Assembly (NCBI RefSeq): GCF_010111755.1 | Contig: NC_088963.1 | Coordinates: 1 to 64,000 of the forward strand | Length of the DNA stretch: 64,000 nt | Direction of reading: 5' to 3' | Origin: Nakaseomyces glabratus | Taxonomy: Eukaryota; Ascomycota; Saccharomycetes; Saccharomycetales; Saccharomycetaceae | Part shown: piece by piece, positions 21,440-31,836 of the stretch | How the letters are laid out: the number at the start of each line of letters is the position of its first letter | Position numbering within the stretch: position 1 is the stretch's first letter | Program-made: the position numbers and the translations under genes | Notes under the pieces: generated by a model | Told to the model about the DNA's origin: nothing | Seen by the model: only the letters and a program-made list of their open reading frames with translations | Database searches by the model: none

Positions 21440-24202
21440 CTAAACAAGAATATTGGCAATTGTAAATATTAAAAGCGCTGGAAATAAAAAGTAACTAACA
21501 TTGAGACGATATGTTCCACCAAGGTACAAGCTATTCAAAGCATCCGACGCTGTTGGTTGTTGTACTAGTGTAGTGATTTGTAGTGATAAGCGTGGGGTAA
21601 AAAAAGCAGAAATAGTGGTGTAAGTATCATGCCGGCTTGTGGCGCTTCTAAAAATGGCATTTAGAGAGCGTGAATGATGCAATGATGAAAAATCGGACAG
21701 TAGCTTCGGAGTTGGACTTGGTTGAGGATTCGGTCTTGGACTTGGTTGAGGGTCAGGTCTTGGACTTGGTTGAGGGTCAGGTCTTGGACTTGGTTGAGGG
21801 TCAGGTCTTGGACTTGGTTGAGGGTCAGGTCTTGGACTTGGTTGAGGGTCAGGTCTTGGACTTGGTTGAGGGTCAGGTCTTGGACTTGGTTGAGGGTCCG
21901 GTCTTGGACTTGGTTGAGGGTCAGGTCTTGGACTTGGTTGAGGGTCAGGTCTTGGACTTGGTTGAGGGTCAGGTCTTGGACTTGGTTGAGGGTCAGGTCT
22001 TGGACTTGGTTGAGGGTCAGGTCTTGGACTTGGTTGAGGGTCCGGTCTTGGACTTGGTTGAGGGTCAGGTCTTGGACTTGGACTTGGACTTGGACTTGGA
22101 CTTGGACTTGGACTTGGACTCAGTGATGAAGATGTTTCTATAGTTGAGCTATTCCAGTAAATGTGTGAGCGAGTAGAGCTTTTAGTCTTACTGAAAATTG
22201 GTACCATTGTTGAGGATATTAGTTTCGGGGTCGAGACCGACCTCAACTCAAAGGATGAAGAACTAGAGATAATACTTGACTCGATGTAGGAGCTACTGTC
22301 AGAGCTTGAAAACGGTGGTGTTTCACTACTATGATTGGTGGTGGTGGTAGTAATATTAAGAATTCGTGGCTCTGGGATATCTCCCGTGGGAGTAGAGGAT
22401 TTTGGTATAGAACTCGAGTGGTTCGAAACTGTCGATGGCTTGATCACCGAGCTAGGCATCGAACTTGGTATCGAACTTGGCATCGAACTTGGCATCGAAC
22501 TTGGTATCGAACTTGGTATCGAACTTGGCATCGAACTCGAGTGGTTCGAAACTGTCGATGGCTTGATCACCGAGCTAGGCATCGAACTTGGTATCGAACT
22601 TGGTATCGAACTTGGCATCGAACTCGAGTGGTTCGAAACTGTCGATGGCTTGATCACCGAGCTAGGCATCGAACTTGGCATCGAACTTGGTATCGAACTT
22701 GGCATCGAACTCGAGTGGTTCGAAACTGTCGATGGCTTGATCACCGAGCTAGGCATCGAACTTGGTATCGAACTTGGCATCGAACTTGGCATCGAACTTG
22801 GTATCGAACTTGGTATCGAACTTGGCATCGAACTTGGTATCGAACTTGGTATCGAACTCGAGTGGTTCGAAACTGTCGATGGCTTGATCACCGAGCTAGG
22901 CATCGAACTTGGTATCGAACTTGGCATCGAACTTGGTATCGAACTTGGCATCGAACTTGGTATCGAACTTGGCATCGAACTTGGCATCGAACTTGGTATC
23001 GAACTTGGCATCGAACTTGGTATCGAACTTGAGATAGTTGATATTACGACGCTTGAGCTGTGAATCAGAGCATGAGAACTACTGGGGACTCGGTGAGAGC
23101 TAGATGAATATTCTTGTGATGATGTTGGCAATGATGACGATGATGGTATAGGAGGGAGAGGAGGTGTTGATATACTAACACATTTTTCCGCTAATGGATC
23201 AAAGAAAAGACCAGAAGGGCAGTCCAGTCTTTTAGATGATGATGACGATGATGATGACCCATATATAGATTGACTAGAGCTACACGGGATACCGACATAA
23301 TATATCGTTTTTATAATTGGTAACACTTCTTTCTCAGCTTGGATAGTAATATAATCTGTCTCTAGAACTGTTGATGATTTCACATCTGCACATTCACTTT
23401 CATAAGTTATCAGACCTGGGCATCCTTCAGAAGTATCATCAACCGAAAAAAAGTAATCTGAGAAATCTGTTATGCGCTCTGATCCATGTTCTGTTTTAAA
23501 TGTAAGTCTCATCTGACCGTAGTAATCTCTGTTATTGAAAAAAAGTCTTAATGGATAGTATATCCCTTTATCTAAACGCACAGTAAGTTTGTTACGCACT
23601 ATTCGCCTTCCCCAAATTGCCCAAGCTACATAGTTTCCAAAAGTATCAGCTGTTGAGTCTCTCCTACAACAGTCAAAAGCATTTCCAGCGCCAAAATTCA
23701 TGAAGAGTAAATCGTCTGCAGATATATCGAATGTATGCAACCCTGTGACTTTTGGCTTAAAGTAGCCATAAAGAAGCATCGTAAAGTTTGTAGTTGTTAT
23801 GGGTTCATTATAGTTAAAGTTTGGAGGTAAATAATCGGCTATTGGTGTGCATTGTCTTTTAGGGTGAAAGTTGAAATTGATATCGCCACTAACACCATCA
23901 ACGCGGGCTATTAATTTGTTTTTTTTGTAACCCACCCTTGGAAAATTCGGATCAAGATAAGCAGGATCCCAGCATGGGTGAGAACCTTTCTTCCGATATG
24001 GATATGAATACAGTTCCATTGACAAACCCTTTTTAGGGTTTGTAATTTTTGGTGAACATCCTAATGGATATTTTGATGGATTACTTAAGAAGGAATCAAA
24101 TATTTGTAGGGAATTATCAGGTTCGAGGATAGCAGCGCAACACCTGAGAAGGAGCAGCAAACAAAAAAGTATATTTGCAGTAAATGTTGTTTTGGAATAC
24201 AT
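21440..24202 (-). CDS. EPA-family PA14 adhesin, GPI-anchored
   Basis: A 920-residue epithelial-adhesin-type lectin, transcribed toward the telomere. A signal peptide (residues 1-24) precedes a PA14/GLEYA-type domain (about 30-275) with the EPA hallmarks PLGCSP, KKGLSMELYSY, NFTMLLYGY and AFDCCRRDS. Asp163-Asp164 in ISADDLLF match the calcium-binding Asp pair of Epa lectins. The loop NNRDYYGQ (about 223-230) sits where the ligand-specificity loop CBL2 lies, and its RDYY differs from the R-E-Y-D I recall for Epa1. The stalk holds SMPSSI-type repeats (390-587) with five VIKPSTVSNHSS blocks and about 15 PSPRPDPQ repeats (694-826). The C terminus is hydrophobic (YFLFPALLIFTIANIL), as for a GPI signal. 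It should bind galactose-type glycans at the cell surface. The family is certain; which numbered EPA it is cannot be settled here. Confidence 0.95.
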   Translation of the reverse strand: MYSKTTFTANILFCLLLLLRCCAAILEPDNSLQIFDSFLSNPSKYPLGCSPKITNPKKGLSMELYSYPYRKKGSHPCWDPAYLDPNFPRVGYKKNKLIARVDGVSGDINFNFHPKRQCTPIADYLPPNFNYNEPITTTNFTMLLYGYFKPKVTGLHTFDISADDLLFMNFGAGNAFDCCRRDSTADTFGNYVAWAIWGRRIVRNKLTVRLDKGIYYPLRLFFNNRDYYGQMRLTFKTEHGSERITDFSDYFFSVDDTSEGCPGLITYESECADVKSSTVLETDYITIQAEKEVLPIIKTIYYVGIPCSSSQSIYGSSSSSSSSKRLDCPSGLFFDPLAEKCVSISTPPLPPIPSSSSLPTSSQEYSSSSHRVPSSSHALIHSSSVVISTISSSIPSSMPSSIPSSMPSSMPSSIPSSMPSSIPSSMPSSIPSSMPSSVIKPSTVSNHSSSIPSSIPSSMPSSIPSSIPSSMPSSMPSSIPSSMPSSVIKPSTVSNHSSSMPSSIPSSMPSSMPSSVIKPSTVSNHSSSMPSSIPSSIPSSMPSSVIKPSTVSNHSSSMPSSIPSSIPSSMPSSMPSSIPSSMPSSVIKPSTVSNHSSSIPKSSTPTGDIPEPRILNITTTTTNHSSETPPFSSSDSSSYIESSIISSSSSFELRSVSTPKLISSTMVPIFSKTKSSTRSHIYWNSSTIETSSSLSPSPSPSPSPSPSPSPRPDPQPSPRPDPQPSPRPDPQPSPRPDPQPSPRPDPQPSPRPDPQPSPRPDPQPSPRPDPQPSPRPDPQPSPRPDPQPSPRPDPQPSPRPDPQPSPRPDPQPSPRPDPQPSPRPNPQPSPTPKLLSDFSSLHHSRSLNAIFRSATSRHDTYTTISAFFTPRLSLQITTLVQQPTASDALNSLYLGGTYRLNVSYFLFPALLIFTIANILV
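21716..22122 (-). repeat. Minisatellite: 24-bp PSPRPDPQ repeat and 6-bp PS repeat
   Basis: About 15 copies of a 24-bp unit (ggttgagggtcaggtcttgg + actt on the plus strand) encode PSPRPDPQ. They end in about nine ggactt hexamers encoding Pro-Ser. Copies vary by single bases, such as tcaggt/tccggt. The tract forms a rigid proline-rich stalk segment of the adhesin. Confidence 0.93.
22419..23033 (-). repeat. Minisatellite: 12-bp SMPSSI-type repeat with five spacer blocks
   Basis: Twelve-base units gaacttggtatc or gaacttggcatc alternate irregularly, encoding IPSS or MPSS. They are broken by five near-identical blocks (starting near 22419, 22542, 22629, 22714 and 22862) encoding VIKPSTVSNHSS. The block spacing differs, so copies arose by unequal duplications. 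The product is a Ser-rich, probably O-mannosylated stalk. Confidence 0.92.
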
Positions 24203-27200
24203 CGCAATTTACTGGTCTCATAAATACCAATTTAAAATCAACACAATAGTAGCTATTGTTCTAACCTCACGCCATCTTCGACTTTGTTAACCATGGTTTA
24301 AATTTCTTCTTTTTATCGACATTTATATGTTATCCCTCAAACAATTTTATTTCACCATTATAATACTTTTCTTTTTTCTGTGGTACTTGGCGTTATAGCC
24401 ACGGATTGTTTAGAGACTTATCAAATGAACTTGAGGAAACAAAAGTAATGCAGATTTGTTATACCAAAGCATGGTTTATCAACAAATTTATTTGAGAATA
24501 GCAGAGTAGAACCTGAAATTTTGAACTAGAAGTGCTACCAAGTACTCAGAGAAATGGTCAACAGAGAGAAAGAAGCGTTTACTAAGTCTGTCAATTTCCC
24601 ATTCTGTATAAGTCGCAGTCTTCTGTATGGATATTAGCTAATTATGGCTTCAAACAATAGGCACATATCATATAGGTTATAAGGAATTTAAGGTTCTGTT
24701 ACTTGGTCAATATTTTGACTGTGCTTATCATCAAGCACTTATTTCATACAAAGGAATAAGAATGAGACATTGACATCTTCTTATTTCTAAGTCCGATAAC
24801 ATGTTACCAATTCAACTGGAAAATGGCGTGGTTTAGTGACGTATGTCTAACATAAGACATACTCCTTTTTTAATTTATCACAATGTTTTTGAGCTGTATG
24901 GAAGAAAGCTTCAAATCGCTGAAAGTTCTTCTTCTCTTGTTTTGTGCTGCTGATTTTATGGTATGTAGTCTTTCATTGATTTTCAGCCCATATAAGAAAT
25001 TTTCTAATAATTAGAGAGCATTTGTGAGACAAAATCAAAAATGGCATTTATTCATTTTTTTGATGATTTAGGTATTGAACTAGCTTTGGAAAGGTTTTTC
25101 TAACACAGTTACCAAAAGCGGTTTGAAGAAAAAGAAATTTTAAGTGCAAAGTGAGCCATGATGGGCCTGTTAGTGCTAGTAGAATTCACATTTTAATCAA
25201 ACTAGAGCTAAAGAAAATGTTTTGATCTCGTAGCAGTAGGATCAGTTTGAGCAGAACAAAGTATCAATTTTTCATTTCTCACCATATGCATTAGGTAATT
25301 TTTTAATGAGCAGAACTCTGCAATTGTCATATAATTACAAAAGGTAGGGTGCATGTATCAAACAAATTAACTGCAAATTATATTACATGAAAATTTATTG
25401 TTCTCTTACAAATACAGGGAGTTTGGATGTCATGTTTTCATCATAAAGGTATGTTCCAATTATGACATAACTTTCTCCGCGATTTGTTCCGATAACTTAT
25501 GGTTTTAAAAACGATAAGTAGTCATATATTTGTACTGTTCGATATTTCTTTCTTTTTATCACTAACGTTGAGCCGCTGGTTTTTACAACTGAAACTCTTT
25601 GGTCATTAATTAAAGAGAAATAAAAGTCCAAAGACTGTCGAGCCAAAAATAGAACAACTATAGAGGGTTTACGCCCCTCTTTCATAATGTCGATCCTAAT
25701 CAACGTTAGTGCCAGCCTCTACAAGACATACGATAAGCTCTACACTTAATCCTGTGCTCTACAATAATTTGCCCTACTTGTTACCATTGGACTCGACTGG
25801 GTACCCAGTGACAGGGTTATGATGTAGCGTAGAACTGAAAAGATTCAGCCACAGCAAAAAGGTTCGAGAAATTTCAAACACCCAGTAAAAGATGTCAAAA
25901 AGGCTTTTTGATGTCTTATCAAAATTTTAGAATGGTGCGAAAATCACCATTAAATTTCTGCCAAAAAAAAATAAAAGAAAGAAAAGAAAAGAAAAGAAAA
26001 GAGTAACACCATTTCTTAACTTCTTGTGGCATTGTATCAACCATATATCGGGCATTTTAGCTTGTGTTCCAATTTCTCTAACAATTAACTTGTAGTTGAT
26101 TCTAGTACACAAAAAACATTGCCCTAATAGTGTTAGATAAGCTACTTTTATGATAACACAAAAAAAAATTGTTCTTCAAACTGCCGGTTTAGATAAGACG
26201 ATGTGAATCTAATAATGGATTCATGATCTTGTTGAGAATTAGAATAACTCACATAATTCCAAATGAGACAAATGAATTCGTTGAACGTAAGATATCTGTC
26301 GCTTAACATAGTTTCGGCCTTCACGCCACCATCATAAAAAGTCAGGTGATATATATTAGATTCAACTATAGGCCTCTGAGAAACTCCTTTGATATTAATA
26401 CCCTGATGTTATACCATATAGTTCGCTAATGTGATTGCCTATCATTGAATTATATGCAGTTGGATAATATTCATCTACCATCTCTTTCTATTATCAAGTT
26501 GAATTTCGCCTTAACAATTAGCGTTTCGGTGTGAGCAGTTCAGCTGCTGTGAGTGATCTCAAGGATTAGAGAAAAAATTCCTTGCTATTGATTGCTAAAT
26601 ATCGTCTTGGTAGAGCAGTGTAAGTGTTATTCAATAAAAGCCACAGCTATGTTGTAACCATGAAGATTAATGGTTCCTGAAATAACAGTTATGTACCCAT
26701 AGTTGACTATGTCAGCTTGCCATTCTTATGTTGGACCAGAAAAACCTTGACTTTGTAACATATTTTATCCTAAATATCTTTGATTAAAACCTAGCAAGCA
26801 AATTGAGTTACGGTCACAGCAGTCTTCCTTTTTCCCATTAAATGTAGATTTTGATATTTCAGGAGATAGCCTCAATGCTGTCCTCAATAATATCAAATAA
26901 AGTTATAATAATTGATAATAATGTTGCTTTAAGGAAAATGATATACTTGGCGATTTTGCTTGCAACGTTAATATAATCAGCAACATTATTTACTTCACTC
27001 ACTTACCGCTCATTGTCCTGTTTCTAAAAGGGACGTGTAATACTGGATTGTATAATGGCTTGGTCATATATATATATATTCGGGACTCCAAGTATTGTCA
27101 GCCATATTATCCGAAAAGCAAAAACGATAGATTCAGCTACATTATTTGTAAGGAAGGAATTCAATACTGTGTGCTGAACGTATAGTTTTAGAACTAAAGA

Positions 27201-29900
27201 ATTTAGTGATTATGCTGGTTTTCATCAGGTCATGTAGCATCCCTGATAAACCTCTAGAAAGATAATAGCATGGCAAATAAATGCAATAGAAGACCCTAGG
27301 TAATTGGCCGTAATGGATAGATACAGGGTTGGTATAGGTAGTGTAAATCATCGAGAATGCTAACAGTGAAACAATTGCTACTATTGAATTGTTTAATCAC
27401 TTTAGGTAATATCAAATCACATTTTATAAATACCGTTGAAAATATGAGACAATGCTCATATTATTCTCCACAGGGTTTTTACGCAAAACATTAAAGGAAA
27501 AAGTATTGTTGCCTTCAACAAGTGCAATGAATTATATGTGGGGCCACAAATATTTCGTGAGAGACGTCAACTCCTTATAATTGAAAAAGGGGAGAAATGT
27601 AAGCATGTAAGAGATGGTGTTTTGCATTGTTCACAGAAATAGTTTTAGATGGAGACAGTATCAATCAGATAAGGTGCACTGTCTAATTCTTGCATGTATA
27701 ATCGGAATTTACCAAGAACAGCACAGTAGACCCATTATATCAACAATTTGAACCTGCATTTGCTGTGAAAGATCCTAAGGTTTAAATTCGCGGATTACTG
27801 AACAATAAGTAATTGCATCCTTTATCTGGTATTAGTTTAATAATTACTGTGTGTACGATAGTAGAAAAATTGGCTGGAATATCTAAGAGCAAAAAATATC
27901 TGAACACAATGCCATATAGGATAATATTCTTATATCACAAAACATGCCGAAATATTCTGATACAGCGCCTATTAGGTCGTTAGTATTTATTTATGAATCG
28001 GCTGAGAACTCCCTTACTTACCAAATTTAAATACACAAAAAAAGGAACATATGTAAAAACTGTATTGAAAAAAGCTAAATATATGTATTCGTATTTTTGA
28101 CTCCAACTTGTTAACTTAGTGCTCTTACATCTTTAGTAGCTACCCCAGGGAGTTACTCGTCTAGAAGTGAAATAATCTGAATATGATACTAAATAAGTAT
28201 ATATTTAATAGATATTGTTTGCTAGATAATATTGACAAAACACTGTTGGGTAAATTGTAATTAGGAAAGGTATCTCTGGAAGTTGTTTGTTCTTACTATG
28301 CCTTCTTATGTGCCCTCGTGTATTTGGTATACTAGACTCTATTTAGACGGTCTACTGTCATTTATGTAATTCTACGATACGATAATGCTATTTGGTCTCA
28401 ACGCACATTTTGAAAAGATGTAAGATTTGTTCTACACAGTTCTCCAAGCATTGACAAGAAATGGAGTAAAGGAAAGTTTGAGGTTTGTGTAATATAAGTT
28501 CATGTCGATTTTATTGTTAATCATACCTGCATTGTCCAGATCATTATATTAGGTCAAAATTTTGATTCGTTTGTTAAAAACAACTTGCAAATTCTTATAG
28601 GAGTTAAATCTGTATCAGTACAAGGTAGCTGTATTTAATTTTGTAAGATTCGCTTGAGTGTACTAGCTTAGGTTTTATTTTCATCATATAATGACCATCC
28701 TAATTTTTCCTAATATAACTTTTAAGGTAATTACAGAATATTTATTGAAACCAAGTATTAAGGAATCAAATTGAAACATGGTTGGTTGGTGGGGACTAGA
28801 TACTGCCGAATAAAGCTATACAATACCTAAAAAAAAAATGGCCCTGGTATCTCAAGATGTAAGCGAAAGTGGGAAAATGAATATCCATGAAGTCTAAAGT
28901 GGTGCCACTTATGTTAAGTCTTACATACATGGAACAATGGATAGTTCGTCTCCAATAGCAAGCATTATATATCTACACAAGTGTGAATTCAAAATCTGTA
29001 TATGGTAAACATACTTAGTGAGACAATGTACTGGACTTCCGTGAGTTTGTAGTCAGATACCGAACGTAATTGGTCGTTTTTATAGAATGTCTAATAACAG
29101 GTCTCCAAAACATACATAGCAATCGTTACTATGAAATATATTTAATAATTCATTTCTTGTTGCAGTATTCGCAATTATCTGAGTTTGATAGTAATTCTCT
29201 CTAAAATGTTGCTCCTATTAATTGCAAATGGTGAAAGTATTTGATCGTATTGTCTTCATAATAGTTTATCGCTATTTCAAATGAACATCCCCAAATACCC
29301 ATATAGTGTGAATTATTGTCCAAGGGCTGGACAAAGTCCAACAGAACTAAAGCACGTTTTGAGTCTCTAACCCTCAAGTTCGAGTACCGTGGGTATGAAA
29401 GCGGACGTAAAAAAAAATTCGGAATCGCTATTATTTGATGTAAATTGCAATGAACACCAAACTGAAAACATTTGCCGCGTAATATGATGTCATGAAGTCT
29501 TGGCCATTGTTAATATTGACAACCAGAAAGAAGCACATAGGCTTTCCGCAATATATAGCTAGATACGTAGATGTACGGCACCTTCCTAATTGGGAAATGA
29601 AGGAATTCTACTGATGTAAGTTGGTTCAAGTGCTATTGTGTACGAGGGGGTTGTTCAGGGCTATTGTGGCGCTGTTGCTATAGACTTAAAAAACGGACAC
29701 CGTATGCGTCTACTCAGTCAGTATTAAGTGTTTGCCTTACTATCATCTTCTACTCGGACAAGCACGCACAAAGGGTGGTCATAGGCTTGAAGGAGACGTC
29801 CATACATTTGGTGAGAATAGAGGTGTTCTTGGTTATACATAACTTATTGATATTAGCTATGACTGTTGCAATTTTCTCTATTTATATGAAGTTGCCATCA
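24203..29900. other. Gene-free AT-rich region upstream of the EPA gene
   Basis: No ATG-started frame exceeds about 80 codons. The sequence next to 24203 holds the EPA promoter. A minus frame at 25497-25703 and a plus frame at 29664-29903 are short and unconvincing. I see no repeats or RNA genes that I can support. Confidence 0.55.
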
Positions 29901-29988
29901 TGAGCAAGAGTATACCACCAATATGACATGCTGGTTTGGCTTACTGGCATTACCTCCTCATCGAAGTAGGACGGAGAACTGGAAAACC

Positions 29989-29997
29989 AAACTGTGG
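29989..29997 (+). promoter_or_regulatory. Met31/Met32-type site AAACTGTGG upstream of the permease
   Basis: An exact AAACTGTGG, the core recognised by Met31/Met32 of the sulfur-regulation (Met4) system, about 1.85 kb before the permease ATG. A second exact copy follows at 30566. Confidence 0.45.
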
Positions 29998-30097
29998 TGT
30001 GTTTTGAGAAAATGGGGGGGTAGATAATTCGTGTAGAGTGTTATATAAGGCGTAATAGTCGTTTGCACCTAGGCAGTTTCAGAAGCACTGGAACGGC

Positions 30098-30104
30098 GAG
30101 TCAT
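30098..30104 (-). promoter_or_regulatory. Gcn4-like core (GAGTCAT)
   Basis: GAGTCAT on the plus strand, reading ATGACTC on the minus strand, is the Gcn4 core. It lies 1.7 kb before the permease, so its use is uncertain. Confidence 0.25.
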
Positions 30105-30565
30105 CACCATTACAGAAACAAGGCGAGTCGCCGCATCAGATCACGCGGAATTCACTCCTTTTTTTTCCATTTCGCCCAGATATGCCACACGGAAATCTTC
30201 TACGATCGATACCAAAATGCTATATTCCATTCCTTTTCCAGTAAGTAAAGAGAAAAATTGTGTCAAAAACAAAAAAAAAAAAGAACTGAAAGGTACTTGA
30301 TGAAATATGTGAATTCTGATGTCGCTACAGGAAACTTCTGTAAATCGTGCCAAAACATGGGGGGGAAACGCAAGTTTCACAGTTTTTTTTTGTCTTTTCC
30401 TCCATTACTTTCTGTTAGAAAGGTTGGCGGACTCTCATTAGACAGCACAGCAATAGCCGTGGGTCACAGTCCAGCTCCATTCCTACTTCATATCTATTAG
30501 CTCCCCCTCCTCCAGGGGCCACTCTACAACTATGATGCAAAGCATTGAGTACCAGAGTGCAGAGT

Positions 30566-30574
30566 AAACTGTGG
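30566..30574 (+). promoter_or_regulatory. Second Met31/Met32-type site AAACTGTGG
   Basis: An exact AAACTGTGG about 1.27 kb before the permease start. A one-mismatch copy (CAACTGTGG) lies at 30904-30912. Chance occurrence of two exact sites within 600 bp is low. Confidence 0.45.
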
Positions 30575-30739
30575 AGGAGCCGTGCAAACAACCTCTCAGA
30601 ACGGGGAAGAGAAGTAGGAATGATGTAGTGCTGCATCCGATCTGGGGAAGCACAGTAATTGATGGAACCCTTTCTGTTTGTGTAAGCTAATAGATGAATT
30701 CATACACAGAGATAATCTGTACACCTGAAGCCTAAAGCT

Positions 30740-31305
30740 ATGAAGGCCGCAAGAAAGAATACAATTCAATACTTGAATTGCTCTCAGAAAGTTACGTATC
30801 CATTTGTTTTCTGCTGTTTCTGCTTGTTACTGCTGGCAGTTGTCATTGTTCTTTGTTTCTTCAATTTGCACGGCGACGTGCATTTTGTGAACACAGAAAA
30901 ATGCAACTGTGGGGGATCCGTTCTCGTAGCGCGCGGAGTGGAGGAGTGGAGGAGGGGGGGAGAGTACTAGAGGTCTTAACCTCCTGGCATTTGATTAAGG
31001 GTCCAGCAGCTTCTTCCCTGTTGTCTAAGAGTAATCTACGGATCTTGATTTTAGCAGTATCAGGGAAGAGTAAATCAAAAGGAGTGGTCCTTTGTTTCTT
31101 TTTCATTTTCTATTCCACGTTCGCACTGTGCTTGTCAGCGTTTCAGCAACCAAATTTTAAGAGAGTCGATGAGTCCATGAAAAGAAAGTACAATTCAAAG
31201 CAAAAAAATATTGCGATAGAAGCTTTCCTACAGTGTGTAATAGATTATAGGATGAGCAAAGAGGGACTGTGTTTCCGTACTGTAAAGAAAAAAAAAAAGC
31301 AATAG
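30740..31305 (+). other. GC-richer block with small overlapping open frames, coding status doubtful
   Basis: A 76-codon ATG frame (30740-30970) encodes one hydrophobic segment (FVFCCFCLLLLAVVIVLCFF). A second frame is open for 175 codons but has its first ATG at 30901, giving 134 residues to 31305. It ends in a lysine run encoded by an A tract. Neither resembles a known protein. The block is within the long 5' region of the permease, so it may be promoter or transcribed leader DNA. Confidence 0.25.
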
Positions 31306-31836
31306 TCAAGAAATAAGTTAGAATGGGGAGGCTATATGGGAGCAAGGACAACCTAACAGTTCTGAAATAAATAATAGATTTTGCGTTACGGTTAATAGAT
31401 TGATGGCACATCGGAAATCAAATACAGCTCTTGAGCTGTAATGTTTCTTTGGTCCTGTGAGTGTGTGGTCTTTAGTAATGCTATCTTTTTTTTTAATTTG
31501 AAAAAATCGGTTAAAGTGGTGGTGTGGGGACGATTTGAGTTAGTGCCACTGGAAATACTGTGGCATTAAGTAATGAACATTCTACTTTTAATAATACTTT
31601 TTTCTCTCTAGCTATCTCTCCCATCATTTTTACAATATAATATAAAGGAAGTATATATCTTTAGCGAAATGATAAGATGAGTTTATGTACAATCTTCATG
31701 AAGATTTCTAACTTACAAACAAGTCAGTAATAAGATAGAGGTATCATTTCACTAGAAACACACAACCGCTTAACACCAAAGATAAAAACTAACAAAGAAA
31801 AAAAAAATTCATATTTTCATTAACACATAATACAGC

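Noticed and set aside
21670..23063. Several long plus-strand frames opposite the EPA repeats
   Set aside because: They are shadows of the 24-bp and 12-bp repeats, with sequences such as repeated VLDLVEGQ or ELGI.
29322..29395. A tRNA-like stretch with a box-B-like agttcgagtacc
   Set aside because: The T-arm stem does not pair and no convincing box A or acceptor stem is present. A decayed tRNA is possible but not supported.
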